Of a DNA stretch of 64,000 nucleotides, positions 1 to 10,446 are shown piece after piece (within the stretch, counting starts at the first letter, position 1; the number at the start of each line of letters is the position of its first letter). Made by a program: the position numbers and the translations under genes. Below the pieces are notes generated by a model that saw nothing but the letters and a program-made list of their open reading frames with translations, did no database searches and was not told the origin of the DNA. Source of the DNA: Lolium rigidum (Eukaryota > Streptophyta > Magnoliopsida > Poales > Poaceae); the NCBI RefSeq assembly GCF_022539505.1, contig NC_061508.1:93413276-93477275 (forward strand), read 5' to 3'.

Positions 1-84
1 AAAACAAAAATTGCAGAAATAAAACAATGGGTTGTCTCCCAAGAGCGCTTCTCTTTAAAGCCTTTTAGCTAGGCATGATAATTT

Positions 85-1285
85 TCATGATGCTCTTATA
101 AATATGAGAGTTGAATATAAAAGAGCATCAAAAAGCAAATACCAAACACATTTAAGTCTAACCCACTTTCTATGTAAACGAATCTTGTAAGAAAACAAAT
201 TATTGAAGCATGAAGCTACTATCATAGAAAGACAAAGCAAGTGCAACTTCAAAATTTTCAACAAAAAGAGAGGTGACTTAATATTATTGAGATATATAAA
301 ACCATGTCTCCCTCTCTCATAATAATTTTCAGTGGTATCATTGATAAAATCAACAATATAGCTATCGCATAAAGCATTCTTATCATGATCCACATGCATA
401 AAAGTATCATTACTCTCCACACAAGCATAATCAATTTTATTAGTAATAGTGGGAGTAAAACTATCACATCCATCATTATAATCATCATAAATTGGAGGCA
501 TAGAATAATCATAATTAATTTTATCCTCAATAGTAGATGGACTGAAAATATCACAATCACCATAACGAACTTGAATATGATAGACAAGTTGTATATTAGA
601 GAGATGGTTTTGGGTAATCCCTCCATAACTATGACAAGTTTCATGAGGATGACTGTAATTATAACCTATGTCATAGTATTCTTTATAATAATTGTCAAAG
701 ATTGGAGGCATAGTGTCATCATAAGAAATAGAATAGTTATCTTCCAAAGTGTGTTCATCTGTAAACATACCATCATTGTTACTAGAAGGAGATGTATCAA
801 ACATATAATCATCGGTAGCAAAAGGATTTTCAAACACCTCATCCCCAAGCTTAGAGCTTTCTATATCATCATGGGAAGAAACATGGATAGTACTAATACT
901 ATGGCAATTATTAACATCATCATTTTCAGAATTAGTGTCCCGAGAGATCTTCAATATCAAAAGAAGTGTGCTTTTCCCAATCATGATCATTAATATAAAT
1001 AACGGGCATAGGTTCATCATCAAGTTCAGAATCATCGAATTCAGAATTATAAGTATCAATTGTAATAGGAGCAACAAGTTTGGGAGAAGATATCGTTTCC
1101 TCTCTCCTTTTACTCCTCTTCTTCTTCTTCGTTCCCTTCTTCTTTGTTCCCTTCTTCTTCTTCTTTTCCCCTTTAGGAGGGAGAGGCTTGAAAGGAAGCT
1201 TCTCCACATAACCTGGTTTATTATTAGAAACAATAGAAGAAACTTGGGAGGATACCTCTCTTTCATTAATAAGAACAAAACACAT
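85..1285 (-). pseudogene. Gypsy-1 accessory ORF (acidic repeats plus hydrophobic C-terminus), one frameshift
   Basis: This lies about 100 bp downstream of gag on the same strand. The first part (1285 to about 940) encodes a lysine-rich stretch (runs such as KKKKKGTKKKG) followed by acidic residues. One single-base shift near 940 moves the reading into the frame that stays open to 85. That second part contains copies of a motif like TMPPIYDDYND, then a cysteine-containing segment, and ends in two hydrophobic stretches (around residues 350-370 and 385-405 of that frame) separated by a basic patch. The Gypsy-2 ORF at 7325-7987 matches the repeats and the hydrophobic end closely. I do not recognise a known domain. 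The two possible membrane segments recall env-like ORFs of some plant gypsy elements, but that is only an analogy. Confidence 0.65.
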
Positions 1286-1384
1286 ATTAGTCCTGTCATA
1301 GTTTGGTAAAGTCCCATCCTTTATAACACTTTGTATGTAGGTGTTGGCATGGCATATATTAACACAATAGAGATAACATCCATG

Positions 1385-2890
1385 CTACACACTATTCATA
1401 TCAAGATCACTCATATCTAACAAAGAAATTTTTCTTGATAACTCTTCACACCCCAAAAATAAAGTAAGTTCATCATGCTGATTAGTAGTGATCATGTTAT
1501 CACAATATAGACTTGAAGTACTCATTAAATTCGAAATACTATCATCATGACCAGAACATTGAAAATTAAAATGACTCACTTCATAGCAAAGTTCACAAAT
1601 AAAAGGATGGAGGTCACAAACTTTTTCACCAAGATCTTTTAGAGCCTTGTACCACATTCTAGTTTTTTCGTTCCTATGATGGATACAATATTCATCTTCG
1701 ATTTGATTAATTCCACAAGGTCTATGCATTCCACAAAAATTAACATGCTTATAATAAATAGTATTTTCAGAAGTTTGGGCATGTTTATTGCAATCATTAA
1801 CAACAATTTCATTTTCCATGCAAGTGTCTTTGAAAGGTTCATGATACACGTCCCAATTTTCTTTAGGAACATTAATATGAGAAGCAAAGGTTCTACAACA
1901 ATCAACAATAATTTGAGAATCAAGACCATAATTATCACTAAGCTTTTGAAAACCAGCAGTTTCCATGAAAGACTTAATGCATTCATATTCATAGTTTATA
2001 CCTGATTCTTTACCTTTGTCGTTCTCCCAATCTTCAGTATTGCTTTGATTTTTTTCAAGAAGATACCATCTAGCTTGAACCTTCTTACTTGTGAAAGAAC
2101 CCTGTGAACATGCATCTACATAATCCTTATAATGACTTGAAAGCCTTGCATAAAAATTAGTAACAATTATTTCCTCAGAAAGCTCATGGTTAGGACATTT
2201 GAGTATTAATGTTTTTAGTCTTCCCCAAGCTTGAGCAATGCTTTCTCCATCATGAGGGTAAAAATTATAAATGCGATTCCTATCTAGATGCACTTCATGA
2301 AGAGGATAAAATTTAGAGTAAAAGAGAGATTCAAGCTGTTTCCAATTCGATGGTTGTTCATCCAGCAGCCTATACCATTCCTTTGCTTCGTCCTTAAGTG
2401 ACAATGGAAATAGTTTCCTCATAACATTTTCTCTTGATAAACCTGCAATCTCAAATAACTCACAAAGTTCTGTAAGTTTAGACAAGTGATCACTTGGATG
2501 AACTGATCCATCCCCTACATACTGATCATTCATAACCCTTTCAACAATTTTCATAGGTATTTTAAAAGGAATACTTTCAACAGGTGGATTTGGAATATCA
2601 CAAGCATCATTCGAATTACCACATATTGGAGACAAAGCATTATCAAGGCAAAATACTTCTTCCAAAGCTGAGGAGCAAAAAATATTATTTTTATATAAAC
2701 TAGCTTCCCCAAGCTTGGGTTTTTCCATAGCATTAAAAATAATGGTGTCCAAAAAATTTATACTAATAACATTACTACCACTATTATGCAGACAAACTTC
2801 CATAGGTTTTTTAATTTTCTCTTCAAAAGCATCATGTCCTAATTCAATATAAATTTCATAAAGATCTCTAATTTTTTTGTTGTTTTCCAT
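1385..2890 (-). CDS. Gag protein of Gypsy-1
   Basis: This is an intact 501-residue ORF starting with ATG, about 145 bp inside the primer-binding site. The centre (about residues 105-280) has the helical retrotransposon gag domain: a conserved KLTELCELF segment, then LSLKDEAKEWY and a later WGRLKTLILKCP stretch. Near residue 450 there is a zinc knuckle of the form C-x2-C-x4-H-x4-C (CELCYEVSHFNFQC). The protein would form the particle shell and bind the element RNA in the cytoplasm (family knowledge). No protease motif follows. The N-terminal 30 residues are shared with the leading part of the Gypsy-2 ORF, including the KIKKPME stretch, so in Gypsy-2 most of gag has been lost. Confidence 0.88.
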   Translation of the reverse strand: MENNKKIRDLYEIYIELGHDAFEEKIKKPMEVCLHNSGSNVISINFLDTIIFNAMEKPKLGEASLYKNNIFCSSALEEVFCLDNALSPICGNSNDACDIPNPPVESIPFKIPMKIVERVMNDQYVGDGSVHPSDHLSKLTELCELFEIAGLSRENVMRKLFPLSLKDEAKEWYRLLDEQPSNWKQLESLFYSKFYPLHEVHLDRNRIYNFYPHDGESIAQAWGRLKTLILKCPNHELSEEIIVTNFYARLSSHYKDYVDACSQGSFTSKKVQARWYLLEKNQSNTEDWENDKGKESGINYEYECIKSFMETAGFQKLSDNYGLDSQIIVDCCRTFASHINVPKENWDVYHEPFKDTCMENEIVVNDCNKHAQTSENTIYYKHVNFCGMHRPCGINQIEDEYCIHHRNEKTRMWYKALKDLGEKVCDLHPFICELCYEVSHFNFQCSGHDDSISNLMSTSSLYCDNMITTNQHDELTLFLGCEELSRKISLLDMSDLDMNSV

Positions 2891-3034
2891 TAAGCCTAAC
2901 TAGTGAAATAAAAACAAGAAACAAAAACATATAATTGCAGAATCTAAATGAAATAGCTTCGAGCACTCACACACCGGCAACAGTGCTAGGAAATAGCTTA
3001 GTAGTCGGAGGATGTGAATACCTTTTACCTTACC

Positions 3035-3052
3035 TCCCCGGCAACGGCGCTA
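3035..3052 (-). promoter_or_regulatory. Primer-binding site of Gypsy-1 (tRNA-Asp type)
   Basis: Read on the minus strand this is TAGCGCCGTTGCCGGGGA, a single mismatch from TGGCGCCGTTGCCGGGGA, the complement of a plant tRNA-Asp 3' end that primes many Athila/Tat-like gypsy elements. It starts about 10 bp inside the LTR, which fixes the element orientation. Confidence 0.75.
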
Positions 3053-3061
3053 AAAATAGCT

Positions 3062-4382
3062 TGATGTCTACGCACACTTCTATTCCTCTAGACAGTGTTG
3101 GGCCTCCAAGGGCAGAGGTTCGTAGAACAGCAGTAAGTTTCCCTTTAGTGAATCACCCAAGGTTTATCGAACTCAGGGAGGTAGAGGTCAAAGATATCCC
3201 TCTCAAGCAACCTTGCAATTAAGATACAAGAAGTCTCTTGTGTCCCCAACACACCTAATACACTTGTCAGATGTATAGATGCACTAGTTCGGCGAAGAGA
3301 TAGTGAAATACAAGTAATATGGATAATTATAAGTAGTAATTGCAATCTTTAATAAAAATGGCAGCAAGCGAACATGTAGCAGAACTTGTTGGAATCGGTG
3401 TTTCAATGCTTAGAAACAAGGCCTAGGGATCATACTTTCACTAGTGGACACTATCAACAATGATCACATAATTGAATAAATAAATGCTACTCTCAAACAT
3501 TCTCTTGTTGGATAACAAACGCCATTCATTGTGTAGGGCTGCAAAAGCACACCTCAAGCCGGAGTAAACAAGCTCCACAATGTCATAAAGAAATCACACA
3601 CGATGCGCACACTGTCACCATCACACCGTGAAGAGTGACTCCGGAGTTCATATTAAAGTAACCTCTAGAGTGCATAATAGACAAGTGTAACATCTACATA
3701 TTCAACTAGATTACAAAGCTCATGATCACATAAAGATCACACCATGGGAGAGAGAGATGAACCACATAGCTACCGGTAGAGCCCTCAGCCTCGGGGGAGA
3801 ACTACTCCCTCCTCATCATGGGAGACAGCAACGGCGACGAAGATGGCGATGGAGTCGATGGAGATGGCTTCTGGATCAATTCCCCGTCCCGGCAGGGTGC
3901 CGAAATAGAGACTTCTGTCCCCCGAATTAGGGTTTTTGGTGGCGGTGGAGCTACAGAACTCTTCTCGTATTTTTGCTCTTCGTACTAGGGTTTTCGGAGA
4001 CGAAGGAATAAATAGGCGAAGGGACAGCGTCGGGGGAGCCAGGGGCTCCCTTCCCACATGTCGGCGCGAGGGGCCCCACTGCCATGCCGCCCTATGGTGT
4101 GGGCCCCCTGCTGACCTTCCTCGACTCTTCTTCGGTCTTCTGGAACACTCCATGGAAAATAGGGCCGTGGGCTTTTGTTTCGTACAATTCCGAGAATATC
4201 TGTAAACTAACTTTTCAGAAATCAAAAACAGCAGAAAACAGGAACTGGCACTGTGGCATCTTGTTAATAGGTTAGTCCCAGAAAATGCATAAAAACATTA
4301 TAAAGTGTGAATAAAAGATGTAGGTATTGTCATAAAACTAGCATGGAACATAATAAATAAAAGATACGTTGGAGACGTATCA
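3062..4382 (-). repeat. 5' LTR of Gypsy-1
   Basis: On the minus strand the LTR starts TGATACGTCTCCAACGTATC and ends GTAGACATCA, giving the expected TG...CA ends over 1321 bp. The first 20 bases form a near-perfect hairpin (GATACGT / ACGTATC). An AT-rich TATTTATTCC at about 4004-4014 sits where the promoter would be. Large stretches match the two Gypsy-2 LTRs, for example the 3130-3330 segment against 6880-7080. ORFs inside it are not genes. Confidence 0.85.
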
Positions 4383-5384
4383 GGGTGTGACTTTGGTTAG
4401 GCTACACCCCACCTAGTGGCCACGGCTGTCATCGGGATCCCAAACTTCTTGGTAGTTTTTACTAAAATACTTCAGTTTTGTAATACTTCAATTTTAGCAA
4501 AACCATGTTGCCAAACTAGGCCTTATTATTGGTGTGCGATTGTTTGGTCGATCCCTATGGATTATAACTTTTTTTTAACCCGTCATGCATTAGCCTGCTT
4601 ATCCCTCAACTCCATACTGTATCTTGATTTCTTTGGTTTGTGGTTTATGTTGCAATATTTCTGCTTGATCTCTTCTTTTTGTTCATGACACACGTACACA
4701 CCATAATCTAAATTTTATGTTTGTGTTAATTATCTTAGTTGTGGAAGAAAAATAACACCAAACACCGGTGACACATGCTCGTAATAAACGTCCCAAATTC
4801 AATGATGAGAGTCTCAAGGGATTAATTATGGAGAAGTATAATACATATGCATGTAAATTGCTCTCGTTAACAATGCAGAAAAATAAGCCATCTAAGGGCA
4901 AAGAAAACAAGCATTTAAAAAATCAAAAAAAAGAAGAAATTGCCATCTGCGCATTTTGCTGAAGATTTGGATCTTCGTGGCAGACATAGACCCTTTTTTC
5001 CGCTTTAGCAACGCAAGCAGGTTCTAGTTCCTATATACTGTCCTTTTTTGTTAGAGATATAAATGTTTCCGATTTGCGATTACAAACTAATTGTCATCAT
5101 GCTCCCTTGATTGATCTATGTTGTGATGTTCAACTTACCAGGCTAGCACGACTACTGACAATGTGGTTTCTAGTATCTTGAAAAAGCCGCATCAACACAA
5201 CAACCAGTCATCAAATCAGCCTCTGAAACCACCGGTCATCCCAACAGCTAAGGTGCTTGTTCCTCCATCCTTTCATATCTTAGTATATAGAGATGCATAT
5301 ACTGTTTGATTGCAAGTGTTTGTTATCATGCTCGATCGATTGATGTATTTCCTGTTGCTCAACTGAATTACTAGGCCAGCAAGA

Positions 5385-7089
5385 TGATACGTCTCCGACG
5401 TATCGATAATTTCTTATGTTCCATGCCACATTATTGATGATATCAACATGTTATATGCACATTTTATGTCATATTCGTGCATTTTCTGGAACTAACCTAT
5501 TAACAAGATGCCGAAGTGCCGGTTCCTGTTTTCTCGCTGTTTTTGGTTTCGAAATCCTAGTAACGAAATATTCTCGGAATCGGACGAAATCAACGCCCGG
5601 GTTCCTATTTTGCCCGGAAGCATCCAGAACACCCGAGAGTCGCCAGAGGGGGGCCACACAGGCCCCAGATGATAGGCCGGCGCGGCCCAGGCCCTGGCCG
5701 CGCCGCCTTATGGTGTCGTCGCCCCTTGACCTTCTGACGCCGCCTCTTCGCCTATATAAAGCCCCTGGACCTAAAACACGAGACGGAAAAGCCACGGTAC
5801 GAGAAACCTTCCAGAGCCGCCGCCATCGCGAAGCCAAGATCTGGGGGACAGGAGTCTCTGTTCCGGCACGCCGCCGGGACGGGGAAGTGCCCCGGAAGGC
5901 TCCTCCATCGACACCACCGCCATCTTCATCAACGCTGCTGTCTCCCATGAGGAGGGAGTAGTTCTCCATCGAGGCTCGGGGCTGTACCGGTAGCTATGTG
6001 GTTCATCTCTCTCCTATGTACTTCAATACAATAATCTCATGAGCTGTCTTACATGATTGAGATTCATATGATGATGCTTGCAATCTAGATGTCATTATGC
6101 TAGTCAAGTGGGTTTTACTTATGTGATCTCCGGAGACTCCTTGTCCCACGTGTGTAAAGGTGACAGTGTGTGCACCGTGTGGGTCTCTTAGGCTATATTT
6201 CACAGAATACTTATTCACTGTTATGAATGGCATAGTGAAGTGCTTATTTATATCTCTTTATGATTGCAATGTGTTTTGTATCACAATTTATCTATGTGCT
6301 ACTCTAGTGATGTTATTAAAGTAGTTTAATCCTCCTGCACGGTGTAATGGTGACGAGTGTGTGCATCCGTGTTAGTACTTGGCGTAGGCTATGATTATGA
6401 TCTCTTGTAGATTATGAAGTTAACTATTGCTATGATGGTATTGATGTGATCTATTCCTCCTACATAGTGTGAAGGTGATAGTGTGCATGCTATGTTAGTA
6501 CTTGGTTTAGTTGTGTTGATCTGTCATGCACTCTAAGGTTATTTAAATATGAACATTGAATATTGTGGAGCTTGTTAACTCCGGCATTGAGGGTTCGTGT
6601 AATCCTACGCAATGGTGTTCATCATCCAACAAGAGAGTGTAGAGTATGCATTTATCTATTCTGTTATGTGATCAAAGTTGAGAGTGTCCACTAGTGAAAG
6701 TCTAATCCCTAGGCCTTGTTCCTAAATATCGCTATCGCTGCTTGTTTACTTGTTTTACTCGCATCCGTATTGTCCGCAATATTACCACCATCAACTACAC
6801 GCCAGCAAGCACTTTTCTGGTGCCGTTACTACTGCTCATACTTATTCATACCACCTGTATTTCACTATCTCTTCGCCGAACTAGTGCACCTATTAGGTGT
6901 GTTGGGGACACAAGAGACTTCTTGCTTTGTGGTTGCGGGGTTGCATGAGAGGGATATCTTTGACCTCTTCCTCCCCGAGTTCGATAAACCTTGGGTGATC
7001 CACTTAAGGGAAACTTGCTGCTGTTCTACAAACCTCTGCTCTTGGAGGCCCAACACTGTCTACAAGAATAGAAGCACCCGTAGACATCA
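5385..7089 (+). repeat. 5' LTR of Gypsy-2
   Basis: The LTR starts TGATACGTCTCCGACGTATC and ends GACATCA. Bases 2-20 form a perfect hairpin, GATACGTC-TCC-GACGTATC. A TATA box (TATATAAA) lies at 5753-5760. It matches the 3' LTR along its full length with scattered substitutions. Confidence 0.93.
5753..5760 (+). promoter_or_regulatory. TATA box of the Gypsy-2 5' LTR
   Basis: TATATAAA in the context CGCCTATATAAAGCCCC, about 370 bp into the LTR and followed by GC-rich leader. The same box occurs at 10816-10823 in the 3' LTR. This is the expected position for the element promoter. Confidence 0.65.
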
Positions 7090-7099
7090 AGCTATTTTC

Positions 7100-7118
7100 A
7101 CGGCGCCGTTGCCGGGAG
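7100..7118 (+). promoter_or_regulatory. Primer-binding site of Gypsy-2 (tRNA-Asp type, slightly degraded)
   Basis: ACGGCGCCGTTGCCGGGAG matches the tRNA-Asp-complementary site of Gypsy-1 with a few changes at its ends. It lies about 10 bp inside the 5' LTR, the same spacing as in Gypsy-1. Confidence 0.65.
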
Positions 7119-7324
7119 GAAAGGTAAAAGGTACTCACACTCCGGATCTCGGCTACTAAGCTATTTTCGCCGTTGTAAGTACTCGAAGCTATTTCCTTTA
7201 GATCCTGCAATTGCATCTTTTTGTTTCTTGTTTACACTAGTTTAGCATAATTGACAACAATGAGCTTCTTATTCTATTTCCTGATTTAAGACATGGATGG
7301 TTTGATGCGAAAATTAAAAAACCT

Positions 7325-7987
7325 ATGGAATCTTATTTGCATGCTGGTAGTAATATTAGTATGAACGCTTTGAACACCATTGTTGATAATGATATAGAAA
7401 GTTCTAAGCTTGGGGAAGCTGGTTTTCATGATCTTTTTAGTCCCCCAAGCATTGAGGAGAAAATTTTCTTTGATGATACTTTGCCTCCTATTTATGATGA
7501 TTATAATGATAGTGGTCTTTTGGTGCCACCTACTATGGAGAGTAAATTTTGTTGTGATTATACTATGCCTCCTACACTTGATGAGAATAATAATGATAGC
7601 TACTTTGTTGAATTTGCTCCCACTACAACTAATAAAATTGATTATGCCTATGTGGAGAGTAATAATTTTATGCATGAGACTCATGATAAGAATGCTTTAT
7701 GTGATAGTTATATTGTTGAGTTTGCTCATGTTGCTACTGAAAGTTATTATGAGAGAGGAAAATATGGTTGTAGAAATTTTCATGTTACTAAAACACCTCT
7801 CTATGTGCTGAAATTTTTGAAGCTACACTTGTTCTATCTTTCTATGCTTGTTACTTTGCTCTTCATGAACTTGTTTATTTACAAGATTCCTATGCATAGG
7901 AAGCATGTTAGACTTAAATTTGTTTTGAATTTGCTTCTTGATGCTCTCTTTTGCTTCAACTACTATTTTTTGCGAGTGCATCATTAA
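7325..7987 (+). CDS. Gypsy-2 accessory ORF with acidic repeats and hydrophobic C-terminus
   Basis: This is an intact 220-residue ORF. From the N-terminus it has a short gag-derived segment, then acidic repeats built on a DDTLPPIYDDYND-like unit (about residues 45-100), a segment conserved with Gypsy-1 (TTNKIDYAYVES, then DKNALCDSYIVEF), a YYERGK stretch, and two hydrophobic segments (about 157-177 and 190-213) separated by a basic KIPMHRKHVR patch. The hydrophobic end looks membrane-directed. Reading upstream in frame to 7247 shows about 26 further codons resembling the Gypsy-1 gag start, but the ATG there has become ATT, so 7325 is the first usable start. Function is unknown. Conservation with Gypsy-1 suggests selection or recent shared ancestry. 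Confidence 0.7.
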   Translation: MESYLHAGSNISMNALNTIVDNDIESSKLGEAGFHDLFSPPSIEEKIFFDDTLPPIYDDYNDSGLLVPPTMESKFCCDYTMPPTLDENNNDSYFVEFAPTTTNKIDYAYVESNNFMHETHDKNALCDSYIVEFAHVATESYYERGKYGCRNFHVTKTPLYVLKFLKLHLFYLSMLVTLLFMNLFIYKIPMHRKHVRLKFVLNLLLDALFCFNYYFLRVHH

Positions 7988-10446
7988 AACTGCTGAGCCC
8001 ATCTTAATGGCTATAAAGAAAGCACTTCTTGGGAGATAACCCATGTGTTATTTTGCTACAGTACTTTGTTTTATATTTGTGTCTTGGAAGTTGTTTACTA
8101 CTGTAGCAACCTCTCCTTATCTTAGTTTTGTGCTTTGTTGTGCCAAGTAAAGTCTTTGATAGTAAAGTGAATACTAGATTTGGATTACTGCGCAGTTTCA
8201 GATTTCTTTGCTGTCACGAATTTCGACCTGCCTCCCTGTAGGTAGCTCAGAAAATTAAGCCAATTTACGTGCCTGATCCTCAGATATGTACGCAACTTTC
8301 ATTCAATTTGGGCATTTTCATTTGAGCAAGTCTGGTGCCTCGATAAAATCCATCTTTACGGACTGTTCTGTTTTGACAGATTCTGCCTTTTATTTCGCAT
8401 TGCCTCTTTTGCTATGTTGGATGAATTTCTTTGATCCATTAATGTCCAGTAGCTTTATGCAATGTCCAGAAGTGTTAAGAATGATTGTGTCACCTCTCGA
8501 ACATGTTAATTTTTATTGTGCACTAACCCTCTAATGAGTTGTTTCGAGTTTGGTGTGGAGGAAGTTTTCAAGGGTCAAGAGAGGAGGATGATATACTATG
8601 ATCAAGGAGAGTGAAAGCTCTAAGCTTGGGGATGCCCCGGTGGTTCATCCCTGCATATTTCAAGAAGACTCAAGCGTCTAAGCTTGGGGATGCCCAAGGC
8701 ATCCCCTTCTTCATCGACAAATTATCAGGTTCCTTCTCTTGAAACTATATTTTTATTCGGTCACATCTTATGTACATTACTTGGAGCGTCTGTGTGCTTT
8801 TGTTTGTGTTTTTGTTTGAATAAATGCTTGTGTGGGAGAGAGACACGCTCCGCTGGTTCGTATGAACACATGTGTTCTTAGCTCATAATATTCATGGCGA
8901 AGGTTGAAACTGCTTCGTTAATTGTTATATGGTTGGAAACGGAAAATGCTACATGTAGTAATTGGTAAAATGTCTTGGATAATGTGATACTTGGCAATTG
9001 TTGTGCTCATGTTTAAGCTCTTGCATCATATACTTTGCACCCATTAATGAAGAAATACATAGAGCTTGCTAAAATTTGGTTTGCATAATTGGTCTCTCTA
9101 AAGTCTAGATAATTTCTAGTATTGAGTTTGAACAACAAGGAAGATGGTGTAGAGTCTTATAATGTTTACAATATGTCTTTTATGTGAGTTTTGCTGCACC
9201 GGTTCATCCTTGTGTTTGTTTCAAATAACCTTGCTAGCCTAAGCCTTGTATCGAGAGGGAATACTTCTCATGCATCCAAAATCCTTGAGCCAAACACTAT
9301 GCCATTTGTGTCCACCATACCTACCTACTACATGGTATTTCTCCGCCATTTCAAAGTAAATTGCTTGAGTGCTACCTTTAAATAATTCAAAATTTATCAC
9401 CTCTTATTTGTGTCAATGTTTTATAGCTCATGAGGAAGTATGTGGTGTTTTATCTTTCAATCTTGTCATTTACTTTTGACAGACTTTCACAATGGACTAG
9501 TGGCACATCCGCTTATCCAATAGTTTTGCAAAAAGAGCTGGCAATGGGGTTCCAAGCCCCAATTAATTAACTTTCATTAATAATTCTCTTCACATGTTTT
9601 GCTCTGATTCATCAGTAAGCAACTTAATTTTGCAAATAGACACTCCTCCATGGTATGTGAATGTTGGAAGGCACCCGAGGATTCGGTTAGCCATGGCTTG
9701 TGTAAGCAAAAGGTTGGGAGGAGTGTCATCCATAAATAAAGAAAAACTAAACTAAAGTACATGTGTAAACAAAAGAGAAGAGGGATGATCTACCTTGCTG
9801 GTAGAGATAACGTCCTTCATGGGAGCCGCTCTTGAAAGTCCGGTTGATGAGGTAGTTAGAGTGCCCACTACCATTCGTTGACAACAACAAACACCTCTCA
9901 AAATTTTACTTTTATGCTCTCTTTATGTTTTCAAAACCAAAGCTCTAGCACAAATATAGCAATCAATGCTTTCCTCTTTGAAGGACCTTTCTTTTACTTT
10001 TATGTTGAGTCGGTTCACCTATTTCTCTCCACCTCAAGAAGCAAACACTTGTGTGAACTGTGCATTGATTCCTACATACTTGCATATTGCACTTGTTATA
10101 TTACTCTATGTTGACAATTATCCATGAGATATACATGTTACAAGTTGAAAGCAACCGCTGAAACTTAATCTTCCTTTGTGTTGCTTCAATACCTTTACTT
10201 TAAATTATTGCTTTATGAGTTAACTCGTATGCAAGACTTATTGATGCCTGTCTTGAAAGTGCTATTCATGAAAAGTCATTGCTTTATGATTCAGTTGTTT
10301 ACTCATGTCATTACCATTGTTTTGATCGCTGCATTCATTACATATGTTTACAATATGATCAAGTTTATGATGGCATGTCACTCCAGAAATTATCTTTGTT
10401 TATCGTTTACCTGCTCGGGACGAGCAGAAACTAAGCTTGGGGATGC
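7988..10446 (+). other. Non-coding 3' interior of Gypsy-2
   Basis: About 2.4 kb with no convincing ORF. It contains three copies of CTAAGCTTGGGGATGC (8620, 8678 and 10431), the last one touching the 3' LTR as the polypurine tract. The 9400-10030 part matches the Gypsy-3 interior (39400-40060) in reverse orientation, so this is a conserved family module and not random spacer. Confidence 0.7.
10431..10446 (+). promoter_or_regulatory. Polypurine tract of Gypsy-2
   Basis: CTAAGCTTGGGGATGC lies directly against the TG of the 3' LTR. By position it would prime plus-strand synthesis. Its core AAGCTTGGGGA recurs several times within the element. Confidence 0.6.

Larger units (their letters stand above)
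1..4382 (-). mobile_element. Gypsy-1: partial non-autonomous Ty3/gypsy-type LTR retrotransposon
   Basis: The element runs on the minus strand from its 5' LTR (3062-4382) through a primer-binding site, a gag ORF and an accessory ORF, and leaves the window at base 1, so its 3' LTR is not seen. Gag ends at 1385 and the accessory ORF begins by 1285, leaving no room for protease, reverse transcriptase or integrase. It is therefore non-autonomous as far as visible. The bases just outside the LTR (4383-4387, GGGTG) would be one copy of the target duplication. The same LTR design, primer site and accessory protein recur in Gypsy-2, so the two are related families. Autonomous relatives would have to supply pol functions (inference). 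Confidence 0.85.

Noticed and set aside
3035..3052. Possible tRNA-Asp gene remnant
   Set aside because: Only the 18-base primer-site match is present, with no cloverleaf. No tRNA or rRNA gene was seen anywhere in the window.
5416..5969. Overlapping ORFs on both strands in the Gypsy-2 LTR
   Set aside because: They lie in LTR promoter and leader sequence and recur only because the LTR is repeated (10478-10792 and neighbours).
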